In this document: piece after piece, positions 11,641 to 22,957 of the stretch
Layout: each line of letters begins with the position of its first letter
How positions within the stretch are numbered: position 1 is the stretch's first letter
NCBI GenBank assembly: GCA_032871835.1
Contig: CM065300.1
Coordinates: 110,543,088-110,607,087, forward strand
From: Dipteronia dyeriana
Lineage: Eukaryota; Streptophyta; Magnoliopsida; Sapindales; Sapindaceae
Length of the DNA stretch: 64,000 bases
Direction: 5' to 3'
Translations under genes and position numbers: made by a program
The notes under the pieces: generated by a model
Databases searched by the model: none
The model's input: only the letters and a program-made list of their open reading frames with translations
What the model was told of the DNA's origin: nothing

Positions 11641-12285
11641 TCTCATGTATGCAATTCACTAAACTAGATATTTGTTTTGTTGTTGGCATAGTTAGTAGGT
11701 TTCAATCGAAACCTGGTCCTGTGTAATGGATGACAGTCAAGCATATTTTCAAGTATCTCAGGAGAACGGAAGATTATATGCTTGTATACTCTGTAGGGGA
11801 TTTAATTCCCATTGGGTATACAGATTTTGATTTCCAATCGGATTCTGACTCCTGAAAATCAACATCAGGACCTGTGTTCACACTTAGAGAAGGAGCAGTC
11901 ATATGAAGGAGTATCAACCAATCTTGTATTGTCGACTGCACCATGGAAGCCGAGTATGTTGCCACATGCGAGGCTACTAAAGAGGTTGTCTGCCTTTGCC
12001 AGTTCTTGATTGACTTGGAAGTGGTTCCTAATGCGAATAAGTAGATCAATATCTATTATGGCAATAGTGGAGTTTTGAGAGAACCAAGGAGTCATAAAAG
12101 AGGGAAAACACATTGAAAGAAAGTATCACCTTATAAGGGAAATTTTGCATATGGGAGACGTGACGATAACCAAGATCGCGTGAGTAAAAAATCTAGCGGA
12201 TCCCTTCACAAAGGCTCTTCCATAAAAGAGTTTTGACTGGCACTTGGAGAATACGGGGATAAGAGATATGACACATTTGCTATAG
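11641..12285 (+). pseudogene. Copia-B RNase H
   Basis: The remains are scattered over frames: YLRRTEDYMLVYS, a GYTDFDFQSDSDS-like segment, STMEAEYVATCEATKEVV (near 11,940-11,990) and, at the end, ERKYHLIREI, GDVTITKI and DPFTKALP. This is the copia RNase H domain. It has more frame changes than the equivalent Copia-D region at 32,931-33,660. Confidence 0.75.
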
Positions 12286-12286
12286 A

Positions 12287-12299
12287 GCAAGTGGGAGAT
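12287..12299 (+). other. Copia-B polypurine tract
   Basis: GCAAGTGGGAGAT directly precedes the 3' LTR. The same sequence precedes the Copia-D 3' LTR. It primes plus-strand DNA synthesis. Confidence 0.92.
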
Positions 12300-14904
12300 T
12301 GTTTGGATTATGCTCGATAGCAAGAGTGTAATATTGTAATTAACAATCGTTTTCATTTGAATAAAGTGATTTCTAGTTTAACAAATCTTATAGCATTTAT
12401 AGTTTAAATATTATAATTGTCAAAAGTAAATAATCATAAGGTCAAAAGACTATGAGAAAAGAAGAATTGTTCATACATCTAGATATGTATGAGGTAGACA
12501 CAATTCTTTAGTTAGTCTTGAATAATATTCACAACTTAAGATAGAAGGTTGGGCGCCTTTATCTTGTCAAAGTTGTAGATTCTTTTGCTAGCATTTGAGT
12601 GGGATCAAATGTGTTATGATGAGTCTAAAATCATCAAAGTGTGGTGTTTTTGGGCAAAAGAATCTAGTGCACTGGGTGCATTGAATAGGATCAAAAAGAA
12701 ATACTCTATCTAGAACCGTCAATGGATAAAATTTTTCATTTGAAGACAATCGGAGAGTCTATCTCAATCCTGAGATAAATGATGGACTTATGAGTGCAAT
12801 AATATATTTGACAATCTTTTCTTATTAATAAAAGTGATTTATAGTTTAACAAATATTACAACATTTATAGTTTAATTATTATAATTGCAAAAGTAAATAA
12901 TCATAAGGTCAAAAGACTATGAGAAAAGAAGAATCGTTCGAACATCTGAATATGTATGAGGTAGACACAATTCTTTAGTTAGTCTTGAATAATATTCACA
13001 CCTTAAGATTAAGGTTAGGCACCTTTATCTTGTTAAAGTTGTAGATTCTTTTGCTAGCATTTGAGCCAGATCAAATGTGTTATGATCAGTCTAAACCATC
13101 AAAGTGTGGTGTCTTTGGGCAAAAGAATCTAGTGCACTGGGTGCATTCAATTGGATCACAGTGAAATACTTTATCTAGAATCGTTAATGGATAAAAGTTT
13201 TCACTTAAAGATAATCGGAGAGTCTATTTCAATCCTGAGATAAATGATGGACTCATGGTTACAAGTGTTTTCATTTGAGCTATCAATGAGTACGACTATA
13301 TAGCATAGTCTATCCTCAACAGTTTGGTGGTATTCATTTGTTAATCGAAAGAGAACTTCAATTATAGATATGGACATCGTGGCTCCATTTACTTAATGAG
13401 ATTAGAATATCATCATAATCATGTTTTTAGGTATTGGATATTAAATCTTAATGTTAAGTTTTCAATAGTGTCTATTGTAATATGGCTTCTGGATAAGTCA
13501 AAATATCCAAGTTTAAATGTGGTCATGAATAAATATGGTAACTTGGATAGCTATAGGCGGTCTATGGTTACTTGTATTCTTCACGAGGATAAATTTTCTC
13601 CATTAAGATTCTCATTGTTTTTTTTATTGTGATTAGGTTATGTCTATTGGAACTTAAATTTAGATAGACCGTCAAAATCCTCAATCCACACGAACTTGCA
13701 TGGATCACTTGATATATTCTACCGGACCAATTTATGGTTCCATCTAGAATTGTATTAAGGTATGTGGACTTGTTTCTTTTTGTAAGAATGAGTCTAGTTC
13801 ACATGTGGACTTTTTATTTAAGTCCATTGGATTTAATAAACTAGGAAAAACAATATTTGGCTCATATATATTGGCTTGGGCGGCTAAGGCTATATATAAT
13901 AGCTTATTATATTTCTTTTTATTTTACTATTTAATTAAATGGAAATTAATTAATTATTTATTTAATTAAAAGTCAAAATCTTTTTCCTAGTAGGAGAAGG
14001 TCTTCTAGAATCAAATTATTGTGGTAATATGATAAGTATCAAATACTATAATTGATAAGTAGATAGATAATATGAATTTATTTATCTAGTCAAATTAGGA
14101 AATATTTGATTTCTATTAGGACTCTAATTGACAATGGGTCAAATCAAGAAGTTTTTGATTTTGTCTCAATTTAATTTTATTCAATAATTGGTTATTAAAT
14201 AAATATACTCTTTGAGTTGGATTAGAAGTCTTGGTGTGTGAAAAAAAATAATCTTATTTTTAAGAGGATTGAATCCAAATTTTGATAAGAGTCTTGGTGA
14301 AGTAGAAATTCTCTTTCTAGTTGGATTTTCGACCACCTATATGTACTCCTATATAGAATTTCGACCGATACCTAATTTTTGGTGTAAGAAATTGTTTTTT
14401 TTTATAGTTAAAAAAAAACTTCGTTCAACTCATAGATATTGTGTATTGAATTCGGCATGAGAAAAGAGGAACTTTTTGTATTCGATAATATACTAGTAGC
14501 CTTTACATCAAAAGGTTTTATGTACAACATCGAATCAAGCTTCACGCGAGTTTCAATCAAATAGATTGATAATTCACAAGTGACCGGACATTCTTGGGTT
14601 TTCTCTTGGAGGATTATTATGAATAACAAAAGAGAAGATTTTGTTTGTTTCCATCCTCAGGTATACAAAAAAATGAAAGGGAGTCCAAACTCTTAGGTGA
14701 TTCACGTTTGTGATTGGATTGGAAGATCTTGCGGATTCAATTCGGTGCTAGTTCAATCGTTACAGAAAAAAAAGGTATGATACTTTTAATATAGGTCAAT
14801 TAATCTAGGGTTAAGGTTCTTTATATTAAACGGATTTTTTTAAAAATATATCAAACCCTAATTTTATGCTTCCACCACATTTTGAACCGATTTTTTTTCC
14901 TACA
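12300..14904 (+). repeat. Copia-B 3' LTR with internal duplication
   Basis: 2,605 bp, TGTTTGGATTATG...CCTACA. It aligns with the 5' LTR but is 351 bp longer. A tandem duplication of about 468 bp near its start is partly offset by a loss of about 110 bp near 13,605-13,630. Confidence 0.9.
12332..13267. repeat. Tandem duplication inside Copia-B 3' LTR
   Basis: Two copies of about 468 bp. The word ACAATC near the unit start recurs at 12,343 and 12,811, and sequence then runs in parallel (TAGCATTTATAG / AACATTTATAG, GACTATGAGAAAAGAAGAA, GGTGCATTGAA / GGTGCATTCAA). The 5' LTR has one copy. Confidence 0.88.
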
Positions 14905-15638
14905 GTCATCCCCTCATCAGGCTACATCAGAGCAAGCAGGGAGCCTATCACTAAGTTCTGGGCTACGTTCTAAAAAAATTAATTGACTGGCTGATGCTGA
15001 AAACATGAAAAAACATGGTGCCCATCCCCATTTCCGGGTAACTTTCGAAGTGATTCAATGAAAAAGGATCATACATCTGTCCCCTCTTGCTGTCTCTCCT
15101 CCTCTGTAACTCTACCTTCTTCAACCACCTCCACAGGAACGTCTATGGCATCCAAAGCTCTGTCATCAGAGTCAATAAGAGGCATGTCTGTTGAGCTACC
15201 TATCGCCTTTGCCTGTACTGGTTTAGTTGGGACCCTTGCTTGAGTTCGAGTGGTTTGAATTTCCACCGTGGTACCCGGTCCAGTCCGCTCCCCCATCTTC
15301 TTGAGAGGAGGCTGATTCTCCACCATCTTCTAAGTAGCAGAGAGGTCCCTTGCCACCTCAAGGGAAGTACGCTGATCATCTATCGTCTTGGCATTCGGGT
15401 TTTCTTCTATCTCCTAGTAAACAGGTAAGACCTCCCCAATCCCAGGTTGTTGATCTTTATCGTTTGCACCCTCATCAGTAAAAATAGCTCAAGATGTACC
15501 TGTTCTATCACCAGTGAGGGTTGACATCCTCTTGGCTCTATCCATAATCGACGGTGGCCAAGTCGAAAGGAAGAGGTAGAGCTTGGGACGCTTAGAATGC
15601 AACATAGAAGTAGCCATAACCGAAAAAGGTGTCAACTT
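14905..15638 (-). pseudogene. Tat-A antisense ORF, C-terminal exon (distal part) and 3' flank
   Basis: Minus-strand continuation of the antisense ORF right of Copia-C. The fragment begins inside GYGYFYVAF (compare KGYFYASF in Tat-D) and runs to a stop at 15,069 through an acidic, Glu/Asp-rich tail (VPVEVVEEG, EEERQQEG). Beyond the stop, the family 3' flank follows: CCCGGAAATGGGGATGGGCAC and ATAGGCTCCCT on the minus strand, both found after the Tat-D and Tat-E copies. Function unknown. Cut on the left by Copia-B and on the right by Copia-C. Confidence 0.8.
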
Positions 15639-16437
15639 TGAAACAAATATAATTGTGTGCTTAATATTAATCTAGAGGGGGCTGAATATATTTTAAACAA
15701 ATTTACCCCATTTTCGTTAAAGGTTAAAATTACAAAAATGCCCCTAGCAAGTTACAATAAAACCACAAGTGTAAAAATGCGGGAATATAAACGTTCCAGC
15801 TTCTTCATTGTGCGCTAGTGAGGTGCGCTAGTCGAGTAGCGCACCATCAGCGCACTGCCTAAAAATTTCAATAGGCGTTGGTCGAGTGGCACAAGTCAGT
15901 GGCGCAACAAAAGCGTAAAACCACTGGAATGTTTGCGCTCGTGGGGCAACGCTAGTCGAGTAGCACACCACCAGTGCACGCCTATTTTTTGAATCTTTGC
16001 GCAGGTGCAGCAGTGCAACTCAGTGGTCCAACACTAGCGACAGTCCACTGTGAATGTTGCGCTGGTCGAGTAGCGCACCACCAGAGCAATTTCTACTTAA
16101 ACACTCAAACAACCATACAAGCAACAAGTACAAGAGTGATGAAAATGCATCCTATTTTAATGCCTAGCATGACATAAAACTTTCATATCAAGATGCAAAT
16201 AACTCAAAAAGAGTCATTTAAACTAAAATGCACACAAGAAAACACTCAACATATATGATCAAGAGTTATGCATGAATATGTGAGTGTGTGCAACTATCTC
16301 TTCAAAGTAAGTAAGCACAATAATTTTACCTTTGGTGCTCCTCCTCTTGAGGTCTTGAGAGCCTAAGCTATTATTACATGAACCCCAACAATGTTGTTGT
16401 TCACGAAATAAGCCAATCAACAAATGAGGACTTTTCA
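15639..16437 (-). repeat. Copia-C 3' LTR, internally deleted
   Basis: 799 bp, plus-strand ends TGAAAC and CTTTTCA. Compared with the 5' LTR it lacks one 786-bp block (5' LTR 23,112-23,897); the join is at about 15,793. The missing part includes the putative TATA region. Confidence 0.93.
15825..16086. repeat. GCGC-rich hairpin repeats in Copia-C 3' LTR
   Basis: Four related units start near 15,825, 15,875, 15,949 and 16,058. Each is an imperfect inverted repeat with arms like GCGCTGGT and ACCAGCGC around GTCGAGTAGC-type centres. The same set lies at 23,920-24,190 in the 5' LTR. Confidence 0.85.
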
Positions 16438-16451
16438 ATCTCCCCCTTTGG
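16438..16451 (-). other. Copia-C polypurine tract
   Basis: The minus strand reads CCAAAGGGGGAGAT immediately before the LTR start TGAAAAG. Confidence 0.9.
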
Positions 16452-17648
16452 CTATTTCGTGACAAAACCACCACTCACATTGATCTTTACAAAACAAAAC
16501 AGAAAAAACACCGGGAAGATATTCTACATTACAAAGAGATAAACATAAAAAAAACTTCAAGTCTTTAATCTCTTGTAGAACTATCAACCCTACACAAAAG
16601 GAAAGCACAAATACGCTTTCCAAACCAAGTGCATGTGAGATGATCAAGTGAATATAAAACAAAAGCATTTGCATTTAGAAATATGAGTATGATATGATGA
16701 AATGCTCATGAAATGCTCCTCAAAGGGTTACTCCCCCTACAAGTAAACTCTCATTTTCAAACCAACACATGTTCAAACCAACACATGCTCCTCTCCTTTA
16801 GCCAACACTACTCCCTCTTTTTGTCATGATATAGTCAAAGGAGAAATCTCCAACCGGGTCACTCAAGGCAAAGAAAGAAAAGAGCATACAAGAATGTTGC
16901 ATAATTATATAAGCCAAATTTATGCAATCTCAATTGATAGGAGAGACACAAGGATATTTATTTGAAGACAATGTGTGAATCAAAAAAATGCTTTGCATAC
17001 AAGACATGTTGCATTCAAGTCCAAAAACAATGGTATTTGGCAAAGCAAATGACAAAAGTTTCAAATAAAATTCAAACCAATTTCACCATTTGTCATGAGA
17101 GAAGCAAGGATATAGAGTTCTTATAGATATCAGTTTTAAAAGCACTATATCCAACTTTAAAAGCTAAACATGGCATGAGCAACTTTGCACCCTATTTGAT
17201 TTTTTCAGGAGGATACCCGTATGATAATAGCCATGTTCAACTAATAAAGAAAGAGAGACATTGATTAAACATTTTAGTCTCACTAGTATGTTTCACATAA
17301 GGTGTTGCATTTAACAATTGCAATCAACAAAGCATGCTTTATCATTTGTCATTAGCATGTCATTTAAGAATCATCATGTCATGGAGATAATTATAGGTCA
17401 TTCAAACATGTACTTCCAATGTATATCTCCTAGTCCAAAAATGCATGTTTGAACATAAATATGACATGGATTGTAATCAAAGCAAAGTTCACACTTATTT
17501 AAGAAAATACAATATACTATAAGTGCAACCAAGCTACTCAAGCAATCAATAAAGAGGCATAAGCATATTTAAGAAAAATTGCATGCAACAAGTATACAAT
17601 AGCTCTCTTTGCTTGAGTTCCCCATATGGGGTCAAAGACCACAACACA
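16452..17648 (-). other. Copia-C long 3' non-coding region
   Basis: 1.2 kb between the pol stop and the polypurine tract. SIRE elements often carry an env-like ORF here; I see none. Two extra purine-rich tracts on the minus strand (near 16,725-16,740 TAGGGGGAGTAA, near 16,808-16,822 AAAAAGAGGGAGT) resemble the main tract. A short ORF at 16,435-16,674 has no family match. Confidence 0.7.
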
Positions 17649-18120
17649 TCACTCCATTAAACAAATCCCAATAGATCTACTTAGAGTCTTGAATCTAGTA
17701 GCATTTAAGGGTTTAGTAAATAGATCCGCTAGTTGATCATTTGTACCTACATGCTCAAGTATAATGCATTTGCTCTTAACTAGTTCTCTAATGAAATGAT
17801 GACGGATGTCAATATGCTTAGTCCTAGAATGTTGAACTGGATTCTTTGAAATATTAATTGCACTCATGTTATCAAAAAAGAGAGTACCTTGATTGAATCC
17901 ATAGTCAACTAGCAGTTGCTTTATCCAAAGAAGTTGTATGCATCCACTCCCAACAACAATGTATTCGGCCTCAGCCTTGGACAAGGAAATCGAATTTTGC
18001 TTCTTGCAAAACCAAGAGACAAGGTTGTTCCCAAGAAAAAAGCAACCGCCGATGTACTTTTCCTATCATCATAATTTCCTGCCCAATCTGCATCACTAAA
18101 GCCTACAAAACTAGCATTAG
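17649..18120 (-). pseudogene. Copia-C RNase H
   Basis: Shows [18 protein letters not shown], a frame change near 17,990-18,030, then [51 protein letters not shown] and QLADLFTKPLN, and stop at 17,649. The acidic residues of the RNase H fold (D, E, D) are present. Only the frameshift clearly breaks it. It would remove genomic RNA from the RNA-DNA hybrid in the particle. Confidence 0.88.
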
Positions 18121-19594
18121 TGTCAAAAGAGTACCAAATCCCATAGTTGGATGTCCCATTCACATATCGAATGATTCTCTTAACAGAAGAGAGATGGGAC
18201 TCCTTAGGATCAGCTTGGTACATAGCGGATACACCCATACTAAAAGAGATATCGGGCCTACTTGCGGTCAAATAGAGCAAGCTACCAATCATGCCACGAT
18301 ATAAAGTTTGGTCCACACTTTTACCACTAGCATCCTTGCTTAACTTTAAAGTGGTATTCATGGGTGTATCACAATGTTTGGCACTTTCAAGGCCAAATTT
18401 CTTCACTAGGTTTTTGGCATACTTAGCTTGAGATATGAAAATCCCATCATCCATTTGCTTAATTTGTAAACCTAGAAAGTAACTCAACTCACCAACAAGA
18501 CTCATCTCAAATTCATGAGACATGATATCAACAAATTGTTGGACTTTGGTGTCATTGATGGAGCCAAAGACTATATCAACAACATAGATTTGAGCTATAA
18601 AGAGCTCATCTTTGTTTTTCTTGATGAATAGAGTCTTGTCAACGCTGCTCCTATTGTAGCCATTGTCTATGATATATTGGGTGAGACGCTCATACCATGC
18701 CCTTGGTGATTGTTTCAACCCATATAAAGCTTTGTTGAGGTGATAGACATGATTAGGGTGGTGAGGATCCACAAACCCTTTGGGTTGCTCAACAAACACT
18801 TCCTCTTGCAAGAAGCCATTGAGGAATGCACTCTTAACATCCATTTGATATAATTTGAACTTGTGCAAACAAGAAATGGATAAAAGAAGCCTAATGGACT
18901 CAATCCTAGTAATGGGAGCAAATGTCTCCTCAAAGTCAATACCCTCAATTTGAGAGTATCCTTGTGCTATAAGCCTAGCCTTGTTTCACACAATGTTTCC
19001 ATCCTTATCGGATTTGTTCCTATATACCCACTTGGTACATATCACATTGGTGTTCTTGTGCCTAGGAACTAGAGTCCAAACCTTATTCCTTTCAAATTGG
19101 TTAAGCTCTTCTTGCATAGTAAGAACCCAAAATTCATCTTTTAAGGCTTCATCAATTTTCTTGGGTTCTATTTGAGAGGTGTAAAATGTGTAGCTAATTA
19201 GATTAGCCATTTGATGCCTAGTCCTAACACCCTCACTAACCTTTCCAATGATGTCCTCTTTGTCATGGAGTTTCCTAACCCATGGAGCAGGTTCTTTTGA
19301 GTTCAAGGGAGGAATCCTATCATTAGGTTATGTTATGTCATCATCAAGGTTAGTATTTTCAACATTAGAGACATCGACAACCTTCTCCAAAGGGGAGTCA
19401 TCAACTAAATCTACCTTCTCCTCATGGTCATTAGTTTTGAGCCTAGTATCATCAATGACAACATTAGATGATTCCATTACGGTCCTAGTTCTTATATTAA
19501 AAACTCTATAGGCTCTACTATTCAAGGCATATCCAATGAAGATACCCTCATTACTCTTAGCATCAAATTCGCCAAGTTGATCACGTTCATTCAA
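18121..19594 (-). pseudogene. Copia-C reverse transcriptase
   Basis: The linker (GEFDAKSNEGIFIGYALNSRAYRVFN) leads into RT: WVLTMQEELNQFERNKVW, a TGA near 18,986, [59 protein letters not shown], and [15 protein letters not shown] near the end. The catalytic box reads YVVDIVFGS, so one of the paired Asp is Val. The 315-codon open stretch at 17,921-18,868 is the longest surviving pol piece in the window. Confidence 0.9.
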
Positions 19595-20316
19595 AATGTA
19601 GCATTTGCTTCCAAAAGTGTGGAAGTAGCTAACAATCGGCTTCCTACCTTTCCATAACTCATAGGAGGTTTGCCTAGTGTGGGGCCTAAGGAAGACTCTA
19701 TTTCCTATGTAGCAAGCCGTATTGACGGCCTCAGCTCAAAGATTCCTAGGGACATTGTTGCTAAGCAACATCAAACAGGCCATCTCTTAAAGAACCCTAT
19801 TTTCCTCTCAATAACTCCATTTTGTTGAGGTGTCCTAGGAGCCAAAAACTCATGAGAAATACCTAGACTATTGCAAAAGTATTCAAAATGGGCATTTTCA
19901 AATTCCTTCCCATGAACACTCCTAATTCTCTTAATGCTTTTAATCTTAGAGTTCATTTCATTTTGAATTTTAGAGCAAAGCATTTTAAACTTGTCAAAAG
20001 TTTCAGATTTTTCTCTAAGGAAATAGGTCCAAGTGTACCTAGAAAAGTCATCTACACACACAAAAATGTATCTCTTTCCACCTAAACTCTCAGTTTACAT
20101 AGGACCCATAAGATCCATGTGGAGAAGCTCTAGAGGTTCTTCGGTGGTTATATACTTGCCCTTTTTGTGCATACTTTTGGTTTGCTTCCCTTGTTGGCAA
20201 GGTCCACAAACACCAACAACCTTTTTCCCAAGCTTGGGAAGGCCTCACACAACATTGAACTTATCTAAGATTCTTAAATCCCTAAAGTTCATGTGACCAA
20301 GTCTTTCATGCCACAA
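19595..20316 (-). pseudogene. Copia-C integrase
   Basis: Shows HERLGHMNF and CGPCQQGK-like zinc residues near 20,200-20,310, DLMGPM with the first catalytic Asp near 20,105, VDDFSRYTW, and then KGEF-like EFENAHFEYFCNSLG. The residue expected to be the second catalytic Asp is Val (SVHGKEF), while the Glu remains in RTPQQNGVIERK. A stop follows the GPM motif, and a frame change lies near 19,770. Confidence 0.87.
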
Positions 20317-21105
20317 CTATATTTGTTCATCCTTGGACACATTACAAGACACACTTCTAGCCTCAAGACAATAGCAATTGTCACTAGACCTCATACCTTT
20401 TAACAAGGTTTGTTCATTAGGCAATAGGATAGAACAATCATTTTTACTAAACAAGACGGAGAGTCCATCATCACTAAGATGTGAAATGCTTATCAAATTG
20501 TCTTTTAGACCATCAACATACAAAGCATTGGACAATGAGGGTAATCCGGGAATGGAAATGGTTCCCTTTCCTTCGACCTTCTTTTTGGATCCATCACCAA
20601 AAGTGACATTTCCTCCCTCCTCCATCACAAGATTCTCAAAGAACCTCTTATTTCGAGTCATGTGCCTAGAGCACCCACTATTCAAATACCACAAATCACA
20701 AGAATGTGCTTTCAAAGCAATTTGTACAACATGGCAAAGGTGTTCATCCTTTCTAATCCACCTAGGTGCAGTATTTTCCTTCCTAGTGGTCAATGATACA
20801 TGGGCTCTAAATGTCCTATGATCATGCAAAGGTGTTCCACTTTTCCTTGTGACATGCATCATGGCTCTAGGTGTCTTAGGATCATGCATCATGGCTTTAG
20901 ATGTCTTAGGATCATGCTTCATGGCTCTAGCCCTTTTCTTTTCTATCATGCTTTCATTCCTACACAATTTGATGTACCTAAAGCAATTTGGTCTAATGTG
21001 ACCATCAATACCACAAAAATTACATATAGGTAAAAAGTTAGGAATTATACCATATCCTTGAGAATGCATTGGAGTCTTCCCATGTCTTTGTGGTTTTCTT
21101 GCTTG
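20317..21105 (-). pseudogene. Copia-C second zinc knuckle and protease
   Basis: An open 250-codon stretch has CNFCGIDGHIRPNC (CX2CX4HX4C, intact), a His/Met-rich tandem repeat (HDPKTS-AMMHDPKTPRAMMH), then the protease WYLNSGCSRHMTRNKRFF and VTFGDGSKKKVEGKG. The catalytic Asp of the DSG motif is Asn. The end (SISHLSDDGLSVLF, LPNEQ) is the pre-integrase linker. Confidence 0.87.
20845..20940. repeat. 30-bp coding minisatellite in Copia-C
   Basis: About three copies of a 30-bp unit (GGATCATGCATCATGGCT followed by TTAGATGTCTTA) encode the HDPKTP-AMM peptide repeat between the zinc knuckle and the protease. Confidence 0.88.
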
Positions 21106-22831
21106 TTATTGAGGAGCTTTCCTTCTTTGTCGTTGAGCAAGACTTGATTACTTCCTTGGTTGAGCTTGCATGATAGGTGCCTTCCCTTTGTGAGCTTTTG
21201 GTTGAGGGAAGTTAACTTGAAGAGCCCTTGTAGGATGAGCTTGAGGTGGGCTTCTTGGTACCACTTTCACTTGAGGACTATTTGAACACTCTTCTAGATC
21301 AAACTTATTCCTAGGAGTTTGATGAGGAGAGGACCCATTGAAGTTCATGCTTCTTACAAAAATGGTCTTGCTTGGAGTGGAGGACATCTTGTCATCTTCA
21401 AACCCAAGCCCTTTCTTGTCATTTGGCCTCTTTCCAACATCAAGCATGTGGTCAAGTTTCTTGGTGCTAGAGTTCATCTTGGCCAACAACTCTCTAACAT
21501 CTTCAAGCTTTTTCTTCAACCCTTCTTCACTCCTCTTAGATCTTTCCAACTCTTCATTTAGTTGGTCAACTTGAGTTGAGAGGTCTAGGTTTTCTTCTTT
21601 AAATCTCTTGATCTCATTCTTGTTCTTTAATCTTGAGCTCTCAAACTTAGCCATGTAGTCCTTGAGATCCATCTTATCCACACTACCACTTATGAATTGT
21701 GATGAAAATCCATCATCACTCGAGTAGTCTTCCTCTTAACTATCATTCTCTTCTTCACTAGCATCTTTGCTTCGAAGAGAGGATGTAAAGGCTATGAAGT
21801 TAGCCATGAGTTCTTCATCATTCGAAGACTCATCTCCTTCATTAGAGTTATCACTTTCACTCCATGTGGCAGCCATCATTTTTCCCTTCTTCTTGTTCTT
21901 GTGGTTTGCACATTCTGGGGCAAAGTGACCTATTCCACCACATTCATAGCATTGGACTCCTTTCTTCTCGGTCTTTTCTTGCATAGGCTAAAACTTTTTG
22001 AAGGGAACCTTTTTCTTCAAGTCTTGACCCTTGGATCCAAAGCCTTTCTTCTCGGACTTGTAGAATTTTTTGAACTTCCTCTTTAGCAAGGCCATCTCTT
22101 CATCCGAGTCATCACCTTCCTCCTTCTCAACTTTGGAGGCTTTCAAAGCAATATCGCTTCTTTGATGGTGTGGGGTTAGGACATTTCCTAGATTCATAAG
22201 CTAGTAGTCTCCCAATCACTTCACTAGGCTTCATGTCCTTATACCCACTGTTCTCTTCCAAAGTCGTCACCTTAGACTCAAATATATCAGGTAGAGATCT
22301 CATAATCTTCTGCTTGATCTTCCTATCTGAATAAGGATCACCAAATTGATTACTTTGGTTCACAATGTCCATCAATCTCACTTCAAAGTCGTTAAAACAC
22401 TCATTCTCATCCATCTTGAGCAATTCAAATTACGTTTAGAGAACTTGAAGCTTTGATTCCTTAACCACCTCAGTTCCCTCATGTGCAACTCCTAGGATGT
22501 CCCATGCTTCCTTAGCTATCCTGGTATTTTGAACCCACTTGTATTGGTTATCATCCATTGCACAAATGATGGCATGCATCGCCTTCTTGTTCCACTTTGA
22601 AGCCTCAAACTCTTGTGCATTCCACTGAGCCTTTGGTTTGAGTACATCATCTCCTCCATCTGCAGGAGTCATCATGGGTGGAGTGTAGCCATCCTTAACT
22701 TCCATCCATGCCCTGTCATAAATTTGGCATATGTACGACTTCATCTTGCCTTTCCAATAGGCATAATTCAATTCGGTGAGGAGTGAAGGTCTAGTGCTGG
22801 AAGCTCCCTCATTGCCACTATTTCCACTCAT
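21106..22831 (-). pseudogene. Copia-C gag
   Basis: The start is set at the ATG at 22,831 (MSGNSGNEG), which Copia-A shares, rather than the in-frame ATG at 22,861. In order: UBN2-type N-terminus (AYWKGKMKSYIC, KEAWDILGVAHEGTE), two TAA codons near 22,428-22,435, FEVRLMDIVNQ, a frame change near 22,170, a basic linker, zinc knuckle CYECGGIGHFAPEC (intact), an acidic Ser/Glu stretch, and a coiled coil at about 21,500-21,660 (LSTQVDQLNEELERSKR). It would form the particle and bind RNA. Confidence 0.87.
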
Positions 22832-22940
22832 TGTGTTTATGAATGAATGATATGAATGCAAGTGTATGAATGGTCAACACAAACACACAAAATGCAACAC
22901 ACACCAAAATGAGCAAGGATCACCTATGTATGTCTAGGAA

Positions 22941-22955
22941 CCTGCTCTGATACAA
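22941..22955 (-). other. Copia-C primer-binding site
   Basis: The minus strand reads TTGTATCAGAGCAGG next to the LTR end. It has one difference (G to T) from the Copia-A site. Confidence 0.88.
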
Positions 22956-22957
22956 AT

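Larger units (their letters stand above)
4853..14904 (+). mobile_element. Copia-B, Angela-like Ty1/copia element, complete but decayed
   Basis: About 10.05 kb, with long LTRs, a tRNA-Met primer site, a purine tract and gag-PR-INT-RT-RH order. Pol motifs (IWQMDVKTAFLN, MMQPEGF, SIYGLKQASRS) and LTRs over 2 kb suggest the Angela lineage; this is inference. The five bases outside the ends are GCCCA and GTCAT, which do not match cleanly. Both flanks align with one uninterrupted stretch in Tat-D (56,970-57,030), so it is nevertheless a simple insertion into Tat-A. Confidence 0.88.

Noticed and set aside
15825..16086. Regular GCGC repeats resembling a CRISPR-like array
   Set aside because: Units are imperfect, spacing is irregular, they recur in the partner LTR, and this is plant DNA.
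16452..17648. Possible env-like ORF, expected at this position in SIRE elements
   Set aside because: No frame longer than 80 codons, no signal peptide or membrane segment.
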